From Phyto melanocephala (taxonomy: Eukaryota; Arthropoda; Insecta; Diptera; Rhinophoridae), in contig OW799233.1 of NCBI GenBank assembly GCA_941918925.1, positions 41,640,473-41,704,472 on the forward strand: DNA of 64,000 nucleotides, in the 5' to 3' direction. This document shows, in pieces, positions 11,390-22,479 of the stretch. The position numbers and the translations under genes are program-made. How positions within the stretch are numbered: the stretch's first letter is position 1; each line of letters starts with the position of its first letter. The notes below the pieces were generated by a model, which was not told where the DNA came from, searched no databases, and saw only the letters and a list, made by a program, of their open reading frames with translations.

Positions 11390-12575
11390 TTTTTATACCC
11401 TTCACACAGTGAACAAGTAAGAGCGCTATATTCGGCCGTGCCGAATCTTATATACCCTTCACAACGTGTAGTCATGCAATAAGAGTAGTTTGCATCACCA
11501 TTCATCTCATTTGAAATACGTACAGACATATAAAAAACATACATATGTATATAAAAACAACCCATTTTAAAATTATAACTTTACGTATGTATGTTAAAAG
11601 AAAAAAAATAAATAAAAAAAAAAAAAAAATTTTTAAAAAAAAATTTAAAAAAAAATTTAAAAAAAATATTTAAAAAAAAAATAATTAAAATATATTATAA
11701 ATATAAAACAAACAAAAATTAAAAAAAAATAATAATAATAATAATATAAATAATATATTAAATAAAAAATAAAAAAAAAATTAAAAAACAAGTAAAAGTG
11801 CTATATTCGGCCGTGCCGAATCTTATATACCCTTCACAACGTGTAGTCATGCAATAACAATTGTTTGTATCACCATTCATCCCATATAAAATACGTGCAT
11901 ACGTACCCGTTAGAATAAATGTGGCATCGAATCCCAGCTGAGCCAAAAAAATTTTATTTTATTTTATTTAATACATTATTTATATTTTATTATTTTTTTT
12001 TATATTTTTTTTAAATTTTTTTACAAAATTTTTTTTGAAAAATTTTTAAAAAATTTTTTAAATTTTTTTTTTAAATTTTTTTAAAATTTTTTTTTGTAGT
12101 TTTTTTTATTATTTTTTTCTTATTTTTAATATTTTTTTTTTTGTAATTTCTTCTTTTTTTGAATGGTTTTTACATATATTTATGTATGTATGTTGTTGTT
12201 GTAATTGTGAAAAAAAGCGAGGTGGTCGTGGTTTTTTGCTCATATCTCAGAAAGTTATAGGGCGATTGTGCTGAATTTCAATAGCGATTCATTCCTGAAT
12301 ATTTCCAAGAGATTGATACCATATACAGATCTGAGGAACATATAGTTGCTTCTAAAAGTTGATTTCAACCAACACACGGACAGACGGGCAGACGGACAGA
12401 CGGATAGACGGACAGACGGACAGACGGTCAGGGCTTAATCGACTCCTCTATTCATAAGCTTTCAGAAAATATATACTTTATGGGGTCGGAAATGAAAATT
12501 GTAGAAATTACAAACGGAATGACAAAGCTATATATACCCTTGTGCACCACAGGTGAAGGGTATAAAAAATATAAA
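11390..12575 (-). mobile_element. composite of nested and rearranged DINE-1-like (HINE) copies
   Basis: A 23-base plus-strand HINE head (11390-11412, TTTTTATACCCTTCACACAG) runs straight into a minus-strand HINE tail (11412-11600). An A-rich core follows, then a second minus-strand tail (11787-11910). A short plus-oriented piece comes next (11911-11945, GTGGCATCGAATCCCAGCTG), then a T-rich core. The last part is a minus-strand body of core type A2 (12176-12566) containing TCATATCTCAGAAAGTTATA, GACAGACGG repeats and TTTATGGGGTCGGAAATGAA. At least three insertion or inversion events are needed to explain the order. Confidence 0.8.
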
Positions 12576-12596
12576 AATAAAATTTTTTTTTTTTTT

Positions 12597-13086
12597 TTGG
12601 CTCAGCTGGGATTCGATGCCACGTTTTCTCTAACCAGTATACACGTTTGTATGTTGTTTTTGTGAAAAAAATCGAGGTGGTCGTGGGTTTTTGCTCATAT
12701 CTCAGTTGTTTATGTACCGATGTTTCTGATTTTCAATACCGATCTACTCCCGAATATTGTTGTTGTAATGTTGTTTTTGTGAAAAAAATCGAGGTGGTCG
12801 TGGGTTTTTGCTCATATCTCAGTTGTTTATGTACCGATGTTTCTGATTTTCAATACCGATCTACTCCCGAATATTTCTGATATTTTAATACCTCACCCGG
12901 GTCTAAGCGATATCGGGGGGCTTCAAAAAGTTGATTTCAACATACACACGGACAGACGGTCAGACGGACAGACTAACAGAGCTTAATCGACTCCCCTATT
13001 CATAAGCTTTCAGAAAATATATACTTTATGGGGTCGCAAATGAAAATTGTAGAAATTTCACAAGGAATGACAAACCTACATATATA
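12597..13086 (-). mobile_element. DINE-1-like (HINE, core A1), head half
   Basis: It begins GGCTCAGCTGGGATTCGATG and includes GATTTTCAATACCGATCTAC, GACAGACGGTCAGACGG and TTATGGGGTCG. It lacks the tail and the last ~20 bases of the head. It carries a 117-bp internal duplication (listed separately) and meets another element head-to-head near 13085. Confidence 0.85.
12651..12884. repeat. 117-bp tandem duplication inside a HINE
   Basis: The segment from TGTTGTTTTTGTGAAAAAAA through CGATCTACTCCCGAATATT appears twice in direct orientation (starts at 12651 and 12768), with almost no differences. A TGTTGTTGTAA word at the junction is the likely slippage or crossover site. Other copies in the window carry the segment once. 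Confidence 0.9.
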
Positions 13087-13099
13087 TACTATATATATA

Positions 13100-13345
13100 T
13101 ATAGGTTTGTCATTCCGTATGAAAAAATAAAAATCCAAGATGGCGTCCGAACTAAAATGGCTGATATATGAGTATCAAATGAACGGGTTTAACTAATAGA
13201 ATACAGTTAGTTATTAAAAAATTTCAACTCAAAGATGGCAGCGGAAATAATAAAGCAAAATGGTGATTAACATTAGATCGGAAATCTAGGCTAAGCTATT
13301 ATGTGGCCTCTATATATCTTTTTATACGATGGTAAAGGCTTTTTT
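13100..13345 (+). mobile_element. HINE-like repeat, core type B
   Basis: It opens with the HINE head words TATAGGTTTGTCATTCCGT, then departs into a different core: AAGATGGCGTCCGAACTAAA, TATGAGTATCAAATGAACGG, AATAGAATACAGTTAGTTA and GATGGCAGCGGAAATAATAA. The same core occurs at 45400-45646 and 47319-47715. This suggests a sister family that shares terminal sequences with HINE but has its own middle. Confidence 0.7.
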
Positions 13346-13878
13346 CAGATTTGATACGGACGAATATTGTTTAGTTGTTTAGATTTTGAAAGAAAAATTA
13401 TAGTGAATAATTTACAATGCACATTGCAGTGAGAAAATTTCAAATAATCAAACATGCAAATACAATTCATTAATAAAATAAATAAATATATATACAAATA
13501 CATGATGCTTACAAATTTGAACATAGTTAAGACTTTAATTATGCCATTGTACACTTTAACTTTAAAAAAGTTATTTTATATTTACTCATGTTAAATATCA
13601 TCCCATAATGTTTATTAGTATGCAATACCTGTAAGCTACTATTTCATTGTTTTCAATAGCATGAAATCATTTGTCAAAACTTAAAAAAAATACTTGATTG
13701 AATCTATTTATTTTCAATATTTTATGTAAAAAAAACATTAAAGGGTTTTTTCCAATTGACGTATGTATAAACAATACAGATAAATATTTAATTTACTTTA
13801 TTAATTTTTAATTAAAAAAAATAAATAAATAAAACAACAAAAGCTATGTTGGAAAAAAAATCGAAAAAATAACTTTTT
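13346..13878. other. unannotated AT-rich DNA
   Basis: No gene or confident repeat is seen. Confidence 0.5.
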
Positions 13879-14899
13879 GGTCGCTCATAACATTTTTAAT
13901 CCCACCTCGTAATAAAAGTCAATAATTTAAAAATTCTAATTTCAAAAACGTAGAAACTGCAAAAAGTACCATGAAATTTCACAAACGTACCTTTTCGGTA
14001 GCCTACAACATTTTCAGTCTCACCTTGTATCAATAGTTTCTAATATCATAATTCTGGCTTCATAAACGTAGAAAATACAAAAAGTACAAAATAAGGATAT
14101 ATTACCTTATTTTGGTTTTTCCATATTTTAATAAACATAATTTAAAGTGAATAAATCAACTCCTTTTTGCACAAAAATAAATATGTTCCAAAAAGTACCA
14201 AACTATTTTCCCGAATTTTCCGCTTTCTTCCCATTTACAAGTGTGTTCCAAGTTTTACAAATTTCAATAATTTTTTACGTTTGGTTAAATTTCTATTGCA
14301 ATTTTTTTCGAGTTGGCCTTGTAATTGGAAATTATACATATTTTCTCGTATTTTACTCCTTTTGGTACCTTTTTTGTTCCCCTAAAAGTTTTCAAAAATT
14401 TCACCTAAATATTTGTTCATATTCTATAAGCCGATTACTATTATCTAATTATATTTTTTTAAATAATATAAAAAAAAAATTTTATGTACTAAAAAGAGAG
14501 CAAATTGTACCCCTTTTACACACGAATTTCAAAAATGTGTCAAAATCCCATTACTTTTTTAGCGGATTATCTAATACAATTATGCTTTATGCTTTTGGAA
14601 GTTACGTAGGGTACCAAAAAAGTATCAAATTATAGTTTTTACCCAATTTGCCCTGGTGGTTGAAAATTTAAAAAAAACCGGATACCTGTCAGTTAATTTT
14701 TTAAGTAGATTACAATACCTTTTCAAATTAATCAGAAACATTTAGAGTTTAGCAGATATAACGTTACAGATTAACGGGTAAAATCTATAACCCCTTGAAG
14801 TCTGAATTTTTAAAATCCCTTCTTAGTAGAACTGTACTTTTTGCGTTTGGACTGTGGGATGATTATAGTGTTAGTCACGTTACTCTTATATGTATATGA
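13879..14899 (-). mobile_element. 3'-truncated Helitron H1 (copy 3)
   Basis: In minus orientation the 5' end reads TCATATACATATAAGAGTAA then CGTGACTAA, and the body follows the same order as the copies at 3099-5020 and 52191-55357 (TAGAACTGTAC, AGCAGATATAACGTTACAG, TTGGTACCTTTTTTG). Only about two satellite monomers remain (13879-14105), and the hairpin/CTAG end is missing. An open stretch at 14147-14635 inside it is a chance frame. Confidence 0.8.
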
Positions 14900-16612
14900 A
14901 TATACAATACGAGTATTAATTTTTACTGCATTTCTGACATTCATTGGTTATTTATTTTTTTAATTTTGTTCATAATCTATTTCACTCTGCCAAAATTGGC
15001 AATAGAGTACAAGCCTTAACTTCCCCACTGTGCCTATTACAAATAAGAAAAATTGCATTCTAATTTATAACAAAGCAATAACAAAAGTTTTAATTTTGTT
15101 AGTGTTTTGAATATGAAATTTCGAACGTAATAATTTTTTTATTTAAGAACAGGCAGTTAATTATTTTTTATATTATTATTAATTTTATTTTATTAAAATA
15201 TTTATTTATTTTTACAAAACCAATAAAATATATTTTTTGTTTTAAAAATTTATTTTAAAACATAAGCAGAATATTACGAAGTGCTAATTGTCTAGTAACC
15301 GAATTTTGACAGTGATTTTTAAAAAAACTAATTGAAGAAGCTTTTAAAAAGGGTAGAAAGTGTTTAATAATTTTAGCAAAAAAATTTTTAAAGGCCAAAG
15401 ACCAAAACATTGGTCCCTCAAGACCAAAAAAAGCAAGATATGTATATAATCTGTAATATCCAATCCGAAAATATTGCATATTTAACGAAGATCATTAAAA
15501 GGAGAATACTACGTTTAGCAAGACAAATTTTTTCGAATTTACCATTCAAAAAAGCTTTATATTCGAAGGTGTCGGGTACATTTTTTTTTGTTATGGACTA
15601 GCCATAACTCAAGCTATTACGATTTTTTGTCGTTTTTTAAATATTTTTTTTTTTTACTTTAAAGTAACCAAAAAGCATTGTGCACATCATTGGGTTAACT
15701 AACACCTTTTAAAAGGTGCACTTTTTGTTTAAATTGTTTAATCAAGAATAGGGTAAAACGTACTAAACTCTTCTGTTTCAGATTAATAGAATTTTTAACA
15801 TTTTTAAAGAATTTTGTATTTAATCATATTTCATAAAGAAACAATTATTTTGATAAGTTCAAAAGTTATCAAAAAGTGAAGGCCAAATATTGTAGTTTTA
15901 AAAATCAACAGTGTTTCCAGATCAATATTTTAAAAATAGGATTAGTGGAAATCAAAAACAACTAAATATACTTAAAAATATGTCAGATAATATTTATCTT
16001 AACAGCATTTTGTACTGGCTTGATTAAAAGATATATTTTTTTTTAAATTAAATACGCCGCAATCATAGTAAATTTTTATTAAATTTGTATGCAAAATATA
16101 TGTTTTTTTCTTGCATTAAAAAAGAAATATGAAAATATGCAACATTATCATAAAAAGAAAGTAAAATTAGGGTTTTTTAAAGCAATTTTTTAAAAATTAA
16201 GCTTTAAACCTGAATAACACAGCAACTAATCTGGCAACACTATGATATATAAAGTATTGAAAAACTTTTGGTTTTACTAAAAGCTTAAATATAAAAATAT
16301 AACATTATTTAACAACTTATTTTGGTGATCCTTCCCTCCTACAAGGTAAACATTTAAAAACAATTTAGAAACACGTATTTCAAAAGAATGCAAAGGCAAG
16401 AACTAAATTAAATGATTCATTGAAAACCAAACACAGCACACATAGAGTTGTGTTGGCAATAAATTTACACGGAGTAATTTCGAAAACGGATTTGTAAAAA
16501 AAACTAAACGAATATATAAATTAATATATAAAGATGGCAAAAATTTTGTTGCATAATCCTGAAAATTAATTTTTACTTTGCTTTAATTAACTTTTAAAAA
16601 ATTTGCTTTTTT
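14900..16612. other. unannotated AT-rich DNA
   Basis: Open frames here are short and low in complexity, and no splice-flanked exon is seen. The block 15640-16350 has many homopolymer runs. No repeat shared with the rest of the window was found. Confidence 0.5.
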
Positions 16613-16715
16613 GGGGGCAAATTACGCCATTTGAACATAACCGAAATTTTAAAATTCACAGCAAATTCCATCGTTCGAGTAAAATTTTGATCGTTATCGA
16701 ATGTCTTAATTTGCC
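16613..16715. mobile_element. MITE family G (copy 3, degenerate)
   Basis: It starts GGGGGCAAATTACGCCATTT and ends ATCGAATGTCTTAATTTGCC. These inverted ends and an inner TCGTTCGAGTAAAATTTTGAT match the copies at 27859-27989 and 28703-28825. Confidence 0.7.
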
Positions 16716-16752
16716 ACTTCAAACGATTTTTAAAATTTCACATACAATTATA

Positions 16753-17001
16753 TCTGTGGCTTGGAGCTAAAAGGGCCAATGTCACTTTTTTGCTCTTTTG
16801 AGTTAATCATTGCATTAGATTTGTTTTCTTGCTCTATTTCATTATGGTAAACCAGCTAAAGTCATACTTAACCCAGAACAGCTTCATAAATAAAATGCTG
16901 GCCAATGTCACTATGAAAGCACCTATAAAAATTAAAGTTTAATTCCAATTTTCTGAAAAGTAAATATTTTGACATTGGCCCTTTTAGCTCCAAGCCACAG
17001 A
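16753..17001. mobile_element. MITE with perfect 32-bp inverted repeats
   Basis: Left arm 16753-16784 (TCTGTGGCTTGGAGC...GGGCCAATGTCA) and right arm 16970-17001 are exact reverse complements. TA flanks both sides (16751-16752 and 17002-17003), as for Tc1/mariner target sites. The element is 249 bp with no coding frame. Perfect arms in such AT-rich neutral DNA suggest recent insertion. Confidence 0.92.
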
Positions 17002-17003
17002 TA

Positions 17004-17608
17004 TATCCTTATTTGCTGTCAAATTAAAAATTGTGTGCTATTTGATGAAAAGAAGAGTAAAAAAATTAAATTGCAAATCTCTGAGATTTCTTATGATATG
17101 AGAGCATAAAAGATAAGAAACAGTTTGTTGGAAAATGGTTTGCTATTGTTTTTGAACACTCATACACGTTCGCATTCGTATGTATGATTTGTTTTTGTAC
17201 ACAATTTAAAAACAAAAATTATGTGCTTCTTTATAAAAGAAAATGCAAACAGAAATAATTTCTAGTCTTTTATATGACTCACAAAGTAAGGGCCGTTAGC
17301 TAAAGCCAGAATTTTGTCGGATAGAGAAATGGCTTTGCATTGTAAACCCTTAATTTATTGTTTTGTTATCCATTAAATATAATTAAAATTTTTAATAATA
17401 ACAATAAAAAATGAAAGTTTTAATAATGCAAAGCTATTTATCGGGCAGACAAAATCGTACATTTAACTAAAGGCAAGTTGTAACAATAGCCCTAAGAGTA
17501 ACATCAACAAAAGAAACCACATACTTAGTTAAAGCAGTGTTTCAAAACGAAAATGACAGTAGTGTTAATGAGTGAGCTCATTACTCAACACTCAGAATGT
17601 TTACAATA
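17004..17608. other. unannotated DNA
   Basis: AT-rich, no recognised feature. It probably belongs to the intron below the exon at 17945-18372. Confidence 0.5.
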
Positions 17609-17831
17609 CTTAAGTCAAGGCACATTTATTCATCAGGTAGTCTTGTTTCGTCAGCTGATTATTTTTTTCTTCACTTATTTTAAATTTCAGCTGTCAAAGT
17701 CTATAGATAAAAAACAATTTTCTCTGCTCTCTTATTTATTTCAAATGTCAAACTTTATATATAAAAAATATAAACAAAAAAATTCTCTCCGAACTGCAAT
17801 TACCTGATGAATTAATATGCCTTGACTTAAG
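17609..17831. mobile_element. MITE with ~30-bp inverted repeats
   Basis: Left arm 17609-17639 (CTTAAGTCAAGGCACATTTA then TTCATCAGGTA) is mirrored by right arm 17801-17831 (TACCTGATGAATTAATATGC then CTTGACTTAAG). There are a few mismatches in the middle. The 160-bp interior has no meaningful frame; an open stretch across it is accidental. Confidence 0.8.
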
Positions 17832-17944
17832 TGTAAAAAATGTTATAAAAATTGTAAATTCAATAATAAATTTTCCTTTTACTTATTTACAGACAACTAG
17901 AGTATGGTAAAACTTTTAAAACAAATAACAAATGAAAAGCTTAC

Positions 17945-18437
17945 CTTGTTATGGGACCCGGTGATTCACTAACAGCCTTTATGGATCGTCTTAAATGTCT
18001 ATGGAATGTACCAAGTATCGATTCTTTACGTTGTATACTGACATTTTTCTCATCGCCATTATTACTCCGGCTAAATTTTGTTAAACATTCATTAGCCCCA
18101 TCCTTGCCAGTCTCCATTGTTGCCAATTCATCTGCACTGACTTTCCCTGTCGTCGTCGTCGTCATTGTAGTTGTGTTATTCGTGTCGATAAGACCTCCTG
18201 TTAGTGGACTGGTTTCTTTTGCATTTTGTATATTTTGTACATCGGTTATAAGACTATTATCGTTTTTATTGGACATTCTAACAATCACAGCACCTTTTCC
18301 TGTACTATCTTTATCATCGAGCAGCTTTGTCCAAGCATGCTCTCCCATATTTTCCGTTTTATCTACAATCATATTATTATATATTGTTGTATTTTATGGG
18401 AGATTTTGCTTAACTCTTCCTATTTACAACTTCTTTT
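17945..18437 (-). CDS. coding exon of an unidentified host gene (first coding exon, 142 codons)
   Basis: ATG at 18370-18372 (context AATAATATG, fly-like) opens a frame that runs to a splice donor at 17945/17944 (AACAAG|GTAAGC); a stop follows at once inside the intron. The segment 18373-18437 would be 5' UTR after a fair acceptor (AATTTTACAG). The exon is clearly richer in GC than its surroundings. The protein starts MIVDKTENMGEHAWTKLLDD, is hydrophilic and Thr/Asn/Asp-rich with a run of Thr residues in the middle, and ends in a basic Ser-rich part (ESILGTFHRHLRRSIKAVSE). It has no signal peptide or membrane segment and looks like an intrinsically disordered N-terminal tail. The next exon would lie at lower coordinates; I could not place it. 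A longer plus-strand frame over the same bases is its antisense shadow. The family is not recognised. Confidence 0.72.
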
Positions 18438-18957
18438 CTGTAAAATTGGTTGGAGGGTTGGTCAAATTCGTTTCTCCTTTTATAAAATATCACGTTGCCG
18501 TTTTTAAATTAATATTAAAAATTTCCAGTTTTATTGATTTTAATACAATCATCGAGGTTTTTTTATCTGTAAAATATTCAAAAATATATTACACTTTTAT
18601 TAATAACATCTTAACTAAATCACTGTTAAAGTTGTACTAAGCTTTTTTGGGTTAAATATTTATATAGAAACAATTGAGTTGTGTTCTTGAGATAATCGGA
18701 CATTATCTATTTTATTATTTTCACACTTGATATCTTATTATTGTGAACAACTGAACCAAATATATAAACGAAAATGTACATTGATTTGAAAAACGCTTAA
18801 AATAATTGTGACTAAGGGTATTCGCGTAAAAAATTAAGCAATAAAAATATATTGGAGTTTGCTTTTCAAATAAAATAAATTTTTTTTTTTTATTTTTTTT
18901 TTCTTAAATATTTAAGCCATATTTAATGAATTTTTATATTTATCAAATGTTTGAAAC
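18438..18957. other. upstream region of the exon, unannotated
   Basis: AT-rich sequence upstream (on the minus strand) of the exon at 17945-18437. It may hold an intron or the promoter of that gene. No convincing TATA/Inr pair was found. Confidence 0.4.
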
Positions 18958-19410
18958 ACCAACTTTGTGTGAAATTTCTCTTTAATAAATGTTGAACGTG
19001 GTCACTGGAGAGAACAACCCTCAGATAGGAAAAAGTTCACACCTGCAATATATCTTAGACTCCTTTGGCCTTAAGCGCACTAGTACGAATCTATATCCAA
19101 AACTAAGAGTAAAATAGTTCTCATTACGTGAAAGAGCAGCAGTCAATCCATCAGATCCTGCCCAGCTATGCAGGAGCTGAAATTTAAATTTTAAGGTCAG
19201 CAGTTTTTCCCGATCTCTCACATGTGTCTTTGGGCAACGTAGTAGGTTTTCTCAATAATACTAGCTTGCTTTAATTGAAATCAGGTTGAGTTGTCGTGAG
19301 GGCTTTTTCATTAGGTATTCAAGGTATCACAATAGGCCTTTGGGTTTCCCAATAAACTCGCTTGCGGCAAGCTACCCTTCTTACCTCAACCTTAGATTAT
19401 GGGGTAAGTA
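18958..19410 (+). mobile_element. possible 3' end of a non-LTR retrotransposon
   Basis: A GC-richer island. Its last part reads GGTATCACAATAGGCCTTTG followed by CTCGCTTGCGGCAAGCTACC, resembling the 3' UTR layout of Jockey/R1-type elements (a GGTRTCACAATGG-like word, then a short hairpin). No poly-A tail or coding domain is clear. The assignment is from memory of the pattern only. Confidence 0.35.
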
Positions 19411-20157
19411 TTTACATCTCATTACATTGCATTAGTTGTTTTTAACTGTTACAACCTTTTTTTTTTTTTTTTTGATCAGTTATCATCCTTAATATTTATT
19501 TTATTTAAAAATCTAGCCATTTTGAAACAAATAAAATTCTTGATCAATCTTGATTAATGACACTTATATATAAAACACTTATAGTTTTTGGGACTCTATA
19601 GTCAGTGTATACATAAGTATGTTTAGTCTTCGTTTTGTAAAGAACAAAAAATTTTCAAGTAATTACAGGTTAATATACTGAAATAAAATCATTTGTGTGT
19701 AAGTCATTAACAATTTCTGTTTAAAATTTGCTTAGGACGAGTGGCAATAACTTTTTGCGTATGCAAACCTGATGCTGTTTAGATTTTTCTGCAGACAATT
19801 TCTTTTTTAACATATTCTATTTCCCAAAAAAGTTTTCTCTTAGTTAAAGACGATTTTTTACTCAAAATTAAGGCTACTTTTCAAAGCTCTGACAAAGCGC
19901 AAACCAACGGCGTTGTTTACGTTTATTAACTTTGATCTCCTGATTAAAAAATATTCGGGGCAGCTTGGCTTCATTTTGTAAGTCAACGAATAATAAAAAC
20001 CTGACTAGTCGAATTAAGAAACGACTCATTCAAAGTAGTTTTCATAAATGATAACACAGGTCAACAGCAAAAAAAGGGTTTGAAAACCACTATAAAGATT
20101 TGATGCATCATGGATACCTAAGTACAAAATTGGTTAAATTTTTCAATTCTATTGATA
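19411..20157. other. unannotated AT-rich DNA
   Basis: No exon or confident repeat is seen. Confidence 0.5.
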
Positions 20158-21978
20158 ATTTTTTTTTTTTTTTTAAGTCAAGATTTTTTAGACGCTGCTC
20201 CACATAATCAATAATAACTCGAAAACGGTTTGTCCAATATTCTTAAAATAAACTTTGAAAAAAATTAGATTTATATAGCCTTTAATTCTTTTATATATTG
20301 CGTTTTAATCGGCTCAGTAGTTTCGGAGTTATAAAAAAAAATTTAGGAAAAAAATATATTTTGTACGTCAAAATAGCATTTTTTTTGTTTTAAAAAAATC
20401 ATGAAAAATCAAAAACGGCAAAAGTTTCTTTCGAATTTATTTACAATTAAGTGATCTAGCTCATTTTTACAAAATTTTATTTTTTTTTTTTTTTTTGTTT
20501 ACATACATCAAATTGAGTAGTTAAAGTTCTTCTCCTAGAAAAATTGTTTGGAAAAAACCTTTTTGACATGTTTGCAATTCTCAGAATTAAAAAAACATGT
20601 AAGAACACTACACCACCACAAATTTGATGTACTTTTATAGCACAAAATTTATTATTTTGTTATTAACAGTAATGGCTATGGAACAATCTCTTTATACTAA
20701 AATATGTACCACTTCCTTTGTATAACTTCGATATCCAATAAAAATATTTTCGTGAATTCATTCTTTCAATGAAAGTAGGCGTTAAAGTAGGCATGTCAAT
20801 ATAGTTTCTGCTAATAAATACAACTTAAATATTTCAATATAGTCCCTAATATTTTGTCAATAGAGAAATTATATGAACTTAAAGCAAAGCGTTATATGGG
20901 AGGCGTTAAGGTGGGCGTGTCACCTAAATTTTCTGGCATAACAATGACATTGACTATAAGGATATCTGTAGCATATTTCATCATCATGCCTCCAATTTTG
21001 TCGGTTTTATGATTTCATTAGCAGTAGATAACGTGAAAAGTGGTCGTAATAGTATGCGTGTCGAAGTTGTTGTAGTCTTTCAATGAAAGTTGGCGTTAAA
21101 GAAGGCGTGTTGAAGTTGTTTCTGCTAATAAACATAACTTAGATATTATTTTCATATTACTTTTGCATTGAAGTTAAGAAGCACTTCCGTTTTTTCTCGG
21201 TGATATATTGGCCACACACATAACAAAATGAATCCGGATTGATTTACATAAAAAAAGAGCTCAAGGAGCTCTTATAAATACTGATATTATAATTTGAGAT
21301 AACCCTTTGTATGGGTACAGTTTTTTGTGTGTGCTGAAAATTGTTTAATATTCCTAAGAATCATAAAAAAATATTAAAGAATTTAATGCAAAAAAATCAT
21401 CCGTTACAGGTAGTCAATGGAAAAAAGAGCAATTCAGCGTGCACACACATTTATGAGCGTTTATCACTTTGCTACTGCAATCCTAAAAATTAAACAACCT
21501 TTTGCTTATTATTTATCTTTTTTTTTATTCTGAGAATTGCAAACATGTCAAAAAGGTTTTTTTCAAACAATTTTTCTAGGAAAAGAACATTAACTACTCA
21601 ATTTGATGTATATCAAACAAAAAAAATTTGTGAATATGAGCTAGATCACTTAATTGTAAATAAATTCAAAAGGAATTAACCGATTTTTATGATCGATATC
21701 TTATTTTGTTGCTATTACATGTGGCTTTGCGATAAATTAATAAATTTGAACCATTTTTGGTTTTCGATTTTTCATGATTTTTTGAAAACAAAAAAAATTG
21801 CTATTTTCACGTAAAAATATATTTTTTGCTTTAATTCTTTATTATAACCCCGAAACTACTGAGCCGATTAAAACGCAATATATAAACGGATTAAAGGCTG
21901 TGTAAAGTTATCAATGATTATGTGGAGAAGCGTCTAAAAAATCTTGAATCTTAATTAAAAATTTTTTTAAAAAAAACC
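20158..21978. mobile_element. foldback-like element with ~430-bp inverted arms
   Basis: The left arm, about 20175-20598, and the right arm, about 21521-21955, are inverted copies. For example AGATTTTTTAGACGCTGCTC and AAACTACTGAGCCGATTAAA map to opposite strands on the two sides, as do TAATCGGCTCAGTAGTTTCG, CAATTAAGTGATCTAGCTCA and GACATGTTTGCAATTCTCAG. The arms have diverged by small indels. The ~920-bp middle has a repeated TTTCAATGAAAGTNGGCGTT block followed by a TTTCTGCTAATAAA word (near 20765-20830 and 21075-21140). No transposase frame or clear target duplication is visible. Confidence 0.8.
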
Positions 21979-22211
21979 TCTCCATAGAATTTAGAATTTA
22001 GACGATATTTGTACTACTGGAACCACAACACATCAAAATTGCATAGTGGTTTTAAAAGCCTTTAAAATTTTTAAAATTTTGTTGGCTTGTGTAATAATTG
22101 TACAAAAACAACAAAAATAAAATATTAAAAAAATGTTTTCCATTTTTTCTTAGTTTTTTTTAACTACCAATTGTTAACACCTTTAGAAAATTCAATAAAA
22201 AGCTCAATCTT
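21979..22211. other. unannotated AT-rich DNA
   Basis: No gene or repeat is recognised. Confidence 0.4.
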
Positions 22212-22280
22212 AAAACAGTTCAGGAATCGAACTTGTTCTAATCTTCAAACTCGCCGCTCTTCCGCTCATTGCTTGGCCTT
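22212..22280 (-). repeat. tRNA-like SINE head
   Basis: On the minus strand a near-perfect Pol III B box (AGTTCGATTCC) follows, about 35 bases on, an A-box-like AATGAGCGGAAGAGCGG. The stretch is GC-rich among AT-rich flanks. No complete cloverleaf can be drawn, so it is not a working tRNA gene. Confidence 0.4.
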
Positions 22281-22479
22281 GGCCTAACTGTGTTGTGTCG
22301 TTATTTTAAAGTGTAATCGTATATAAGAGAAAAACGTGTATTATTTGCAAAACCGAACACTGTTTAATAAAAAAATTTTTACCATTCAAAAGTATTACTT
22401 AAACGTGAAAATTTTTAAAATAAAAACACATTACCTTTGAAATAGTTTTGATTTTTTATTCGATTGTAAAGAAGACGTA

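Noticed and set aside
12400..12430. GACAGACGG runs as a possible independent minisatellite
   Set aside because: They are the built-in GTCTGTCCG block found in each HINE copy, as in Drosophila DINE-1, so they are not a separate feature.
14147..14635. 162-codon frame on the plus strand
   Set aside because: It lies antisense to a truncated Helitron and is rich in Phe/Tyr/Leu/Ile/Asn from AT-rich codons, with no domain and no splice context.
17951..18640. 229-codon open frame on the plus strand
   Set aside because: It is antisense to the minus-strand exon at 17945-18372, which has the better protein composition, start context and a clean splice donor. The distal part is AT-rich, hydrophobic and chance-like.
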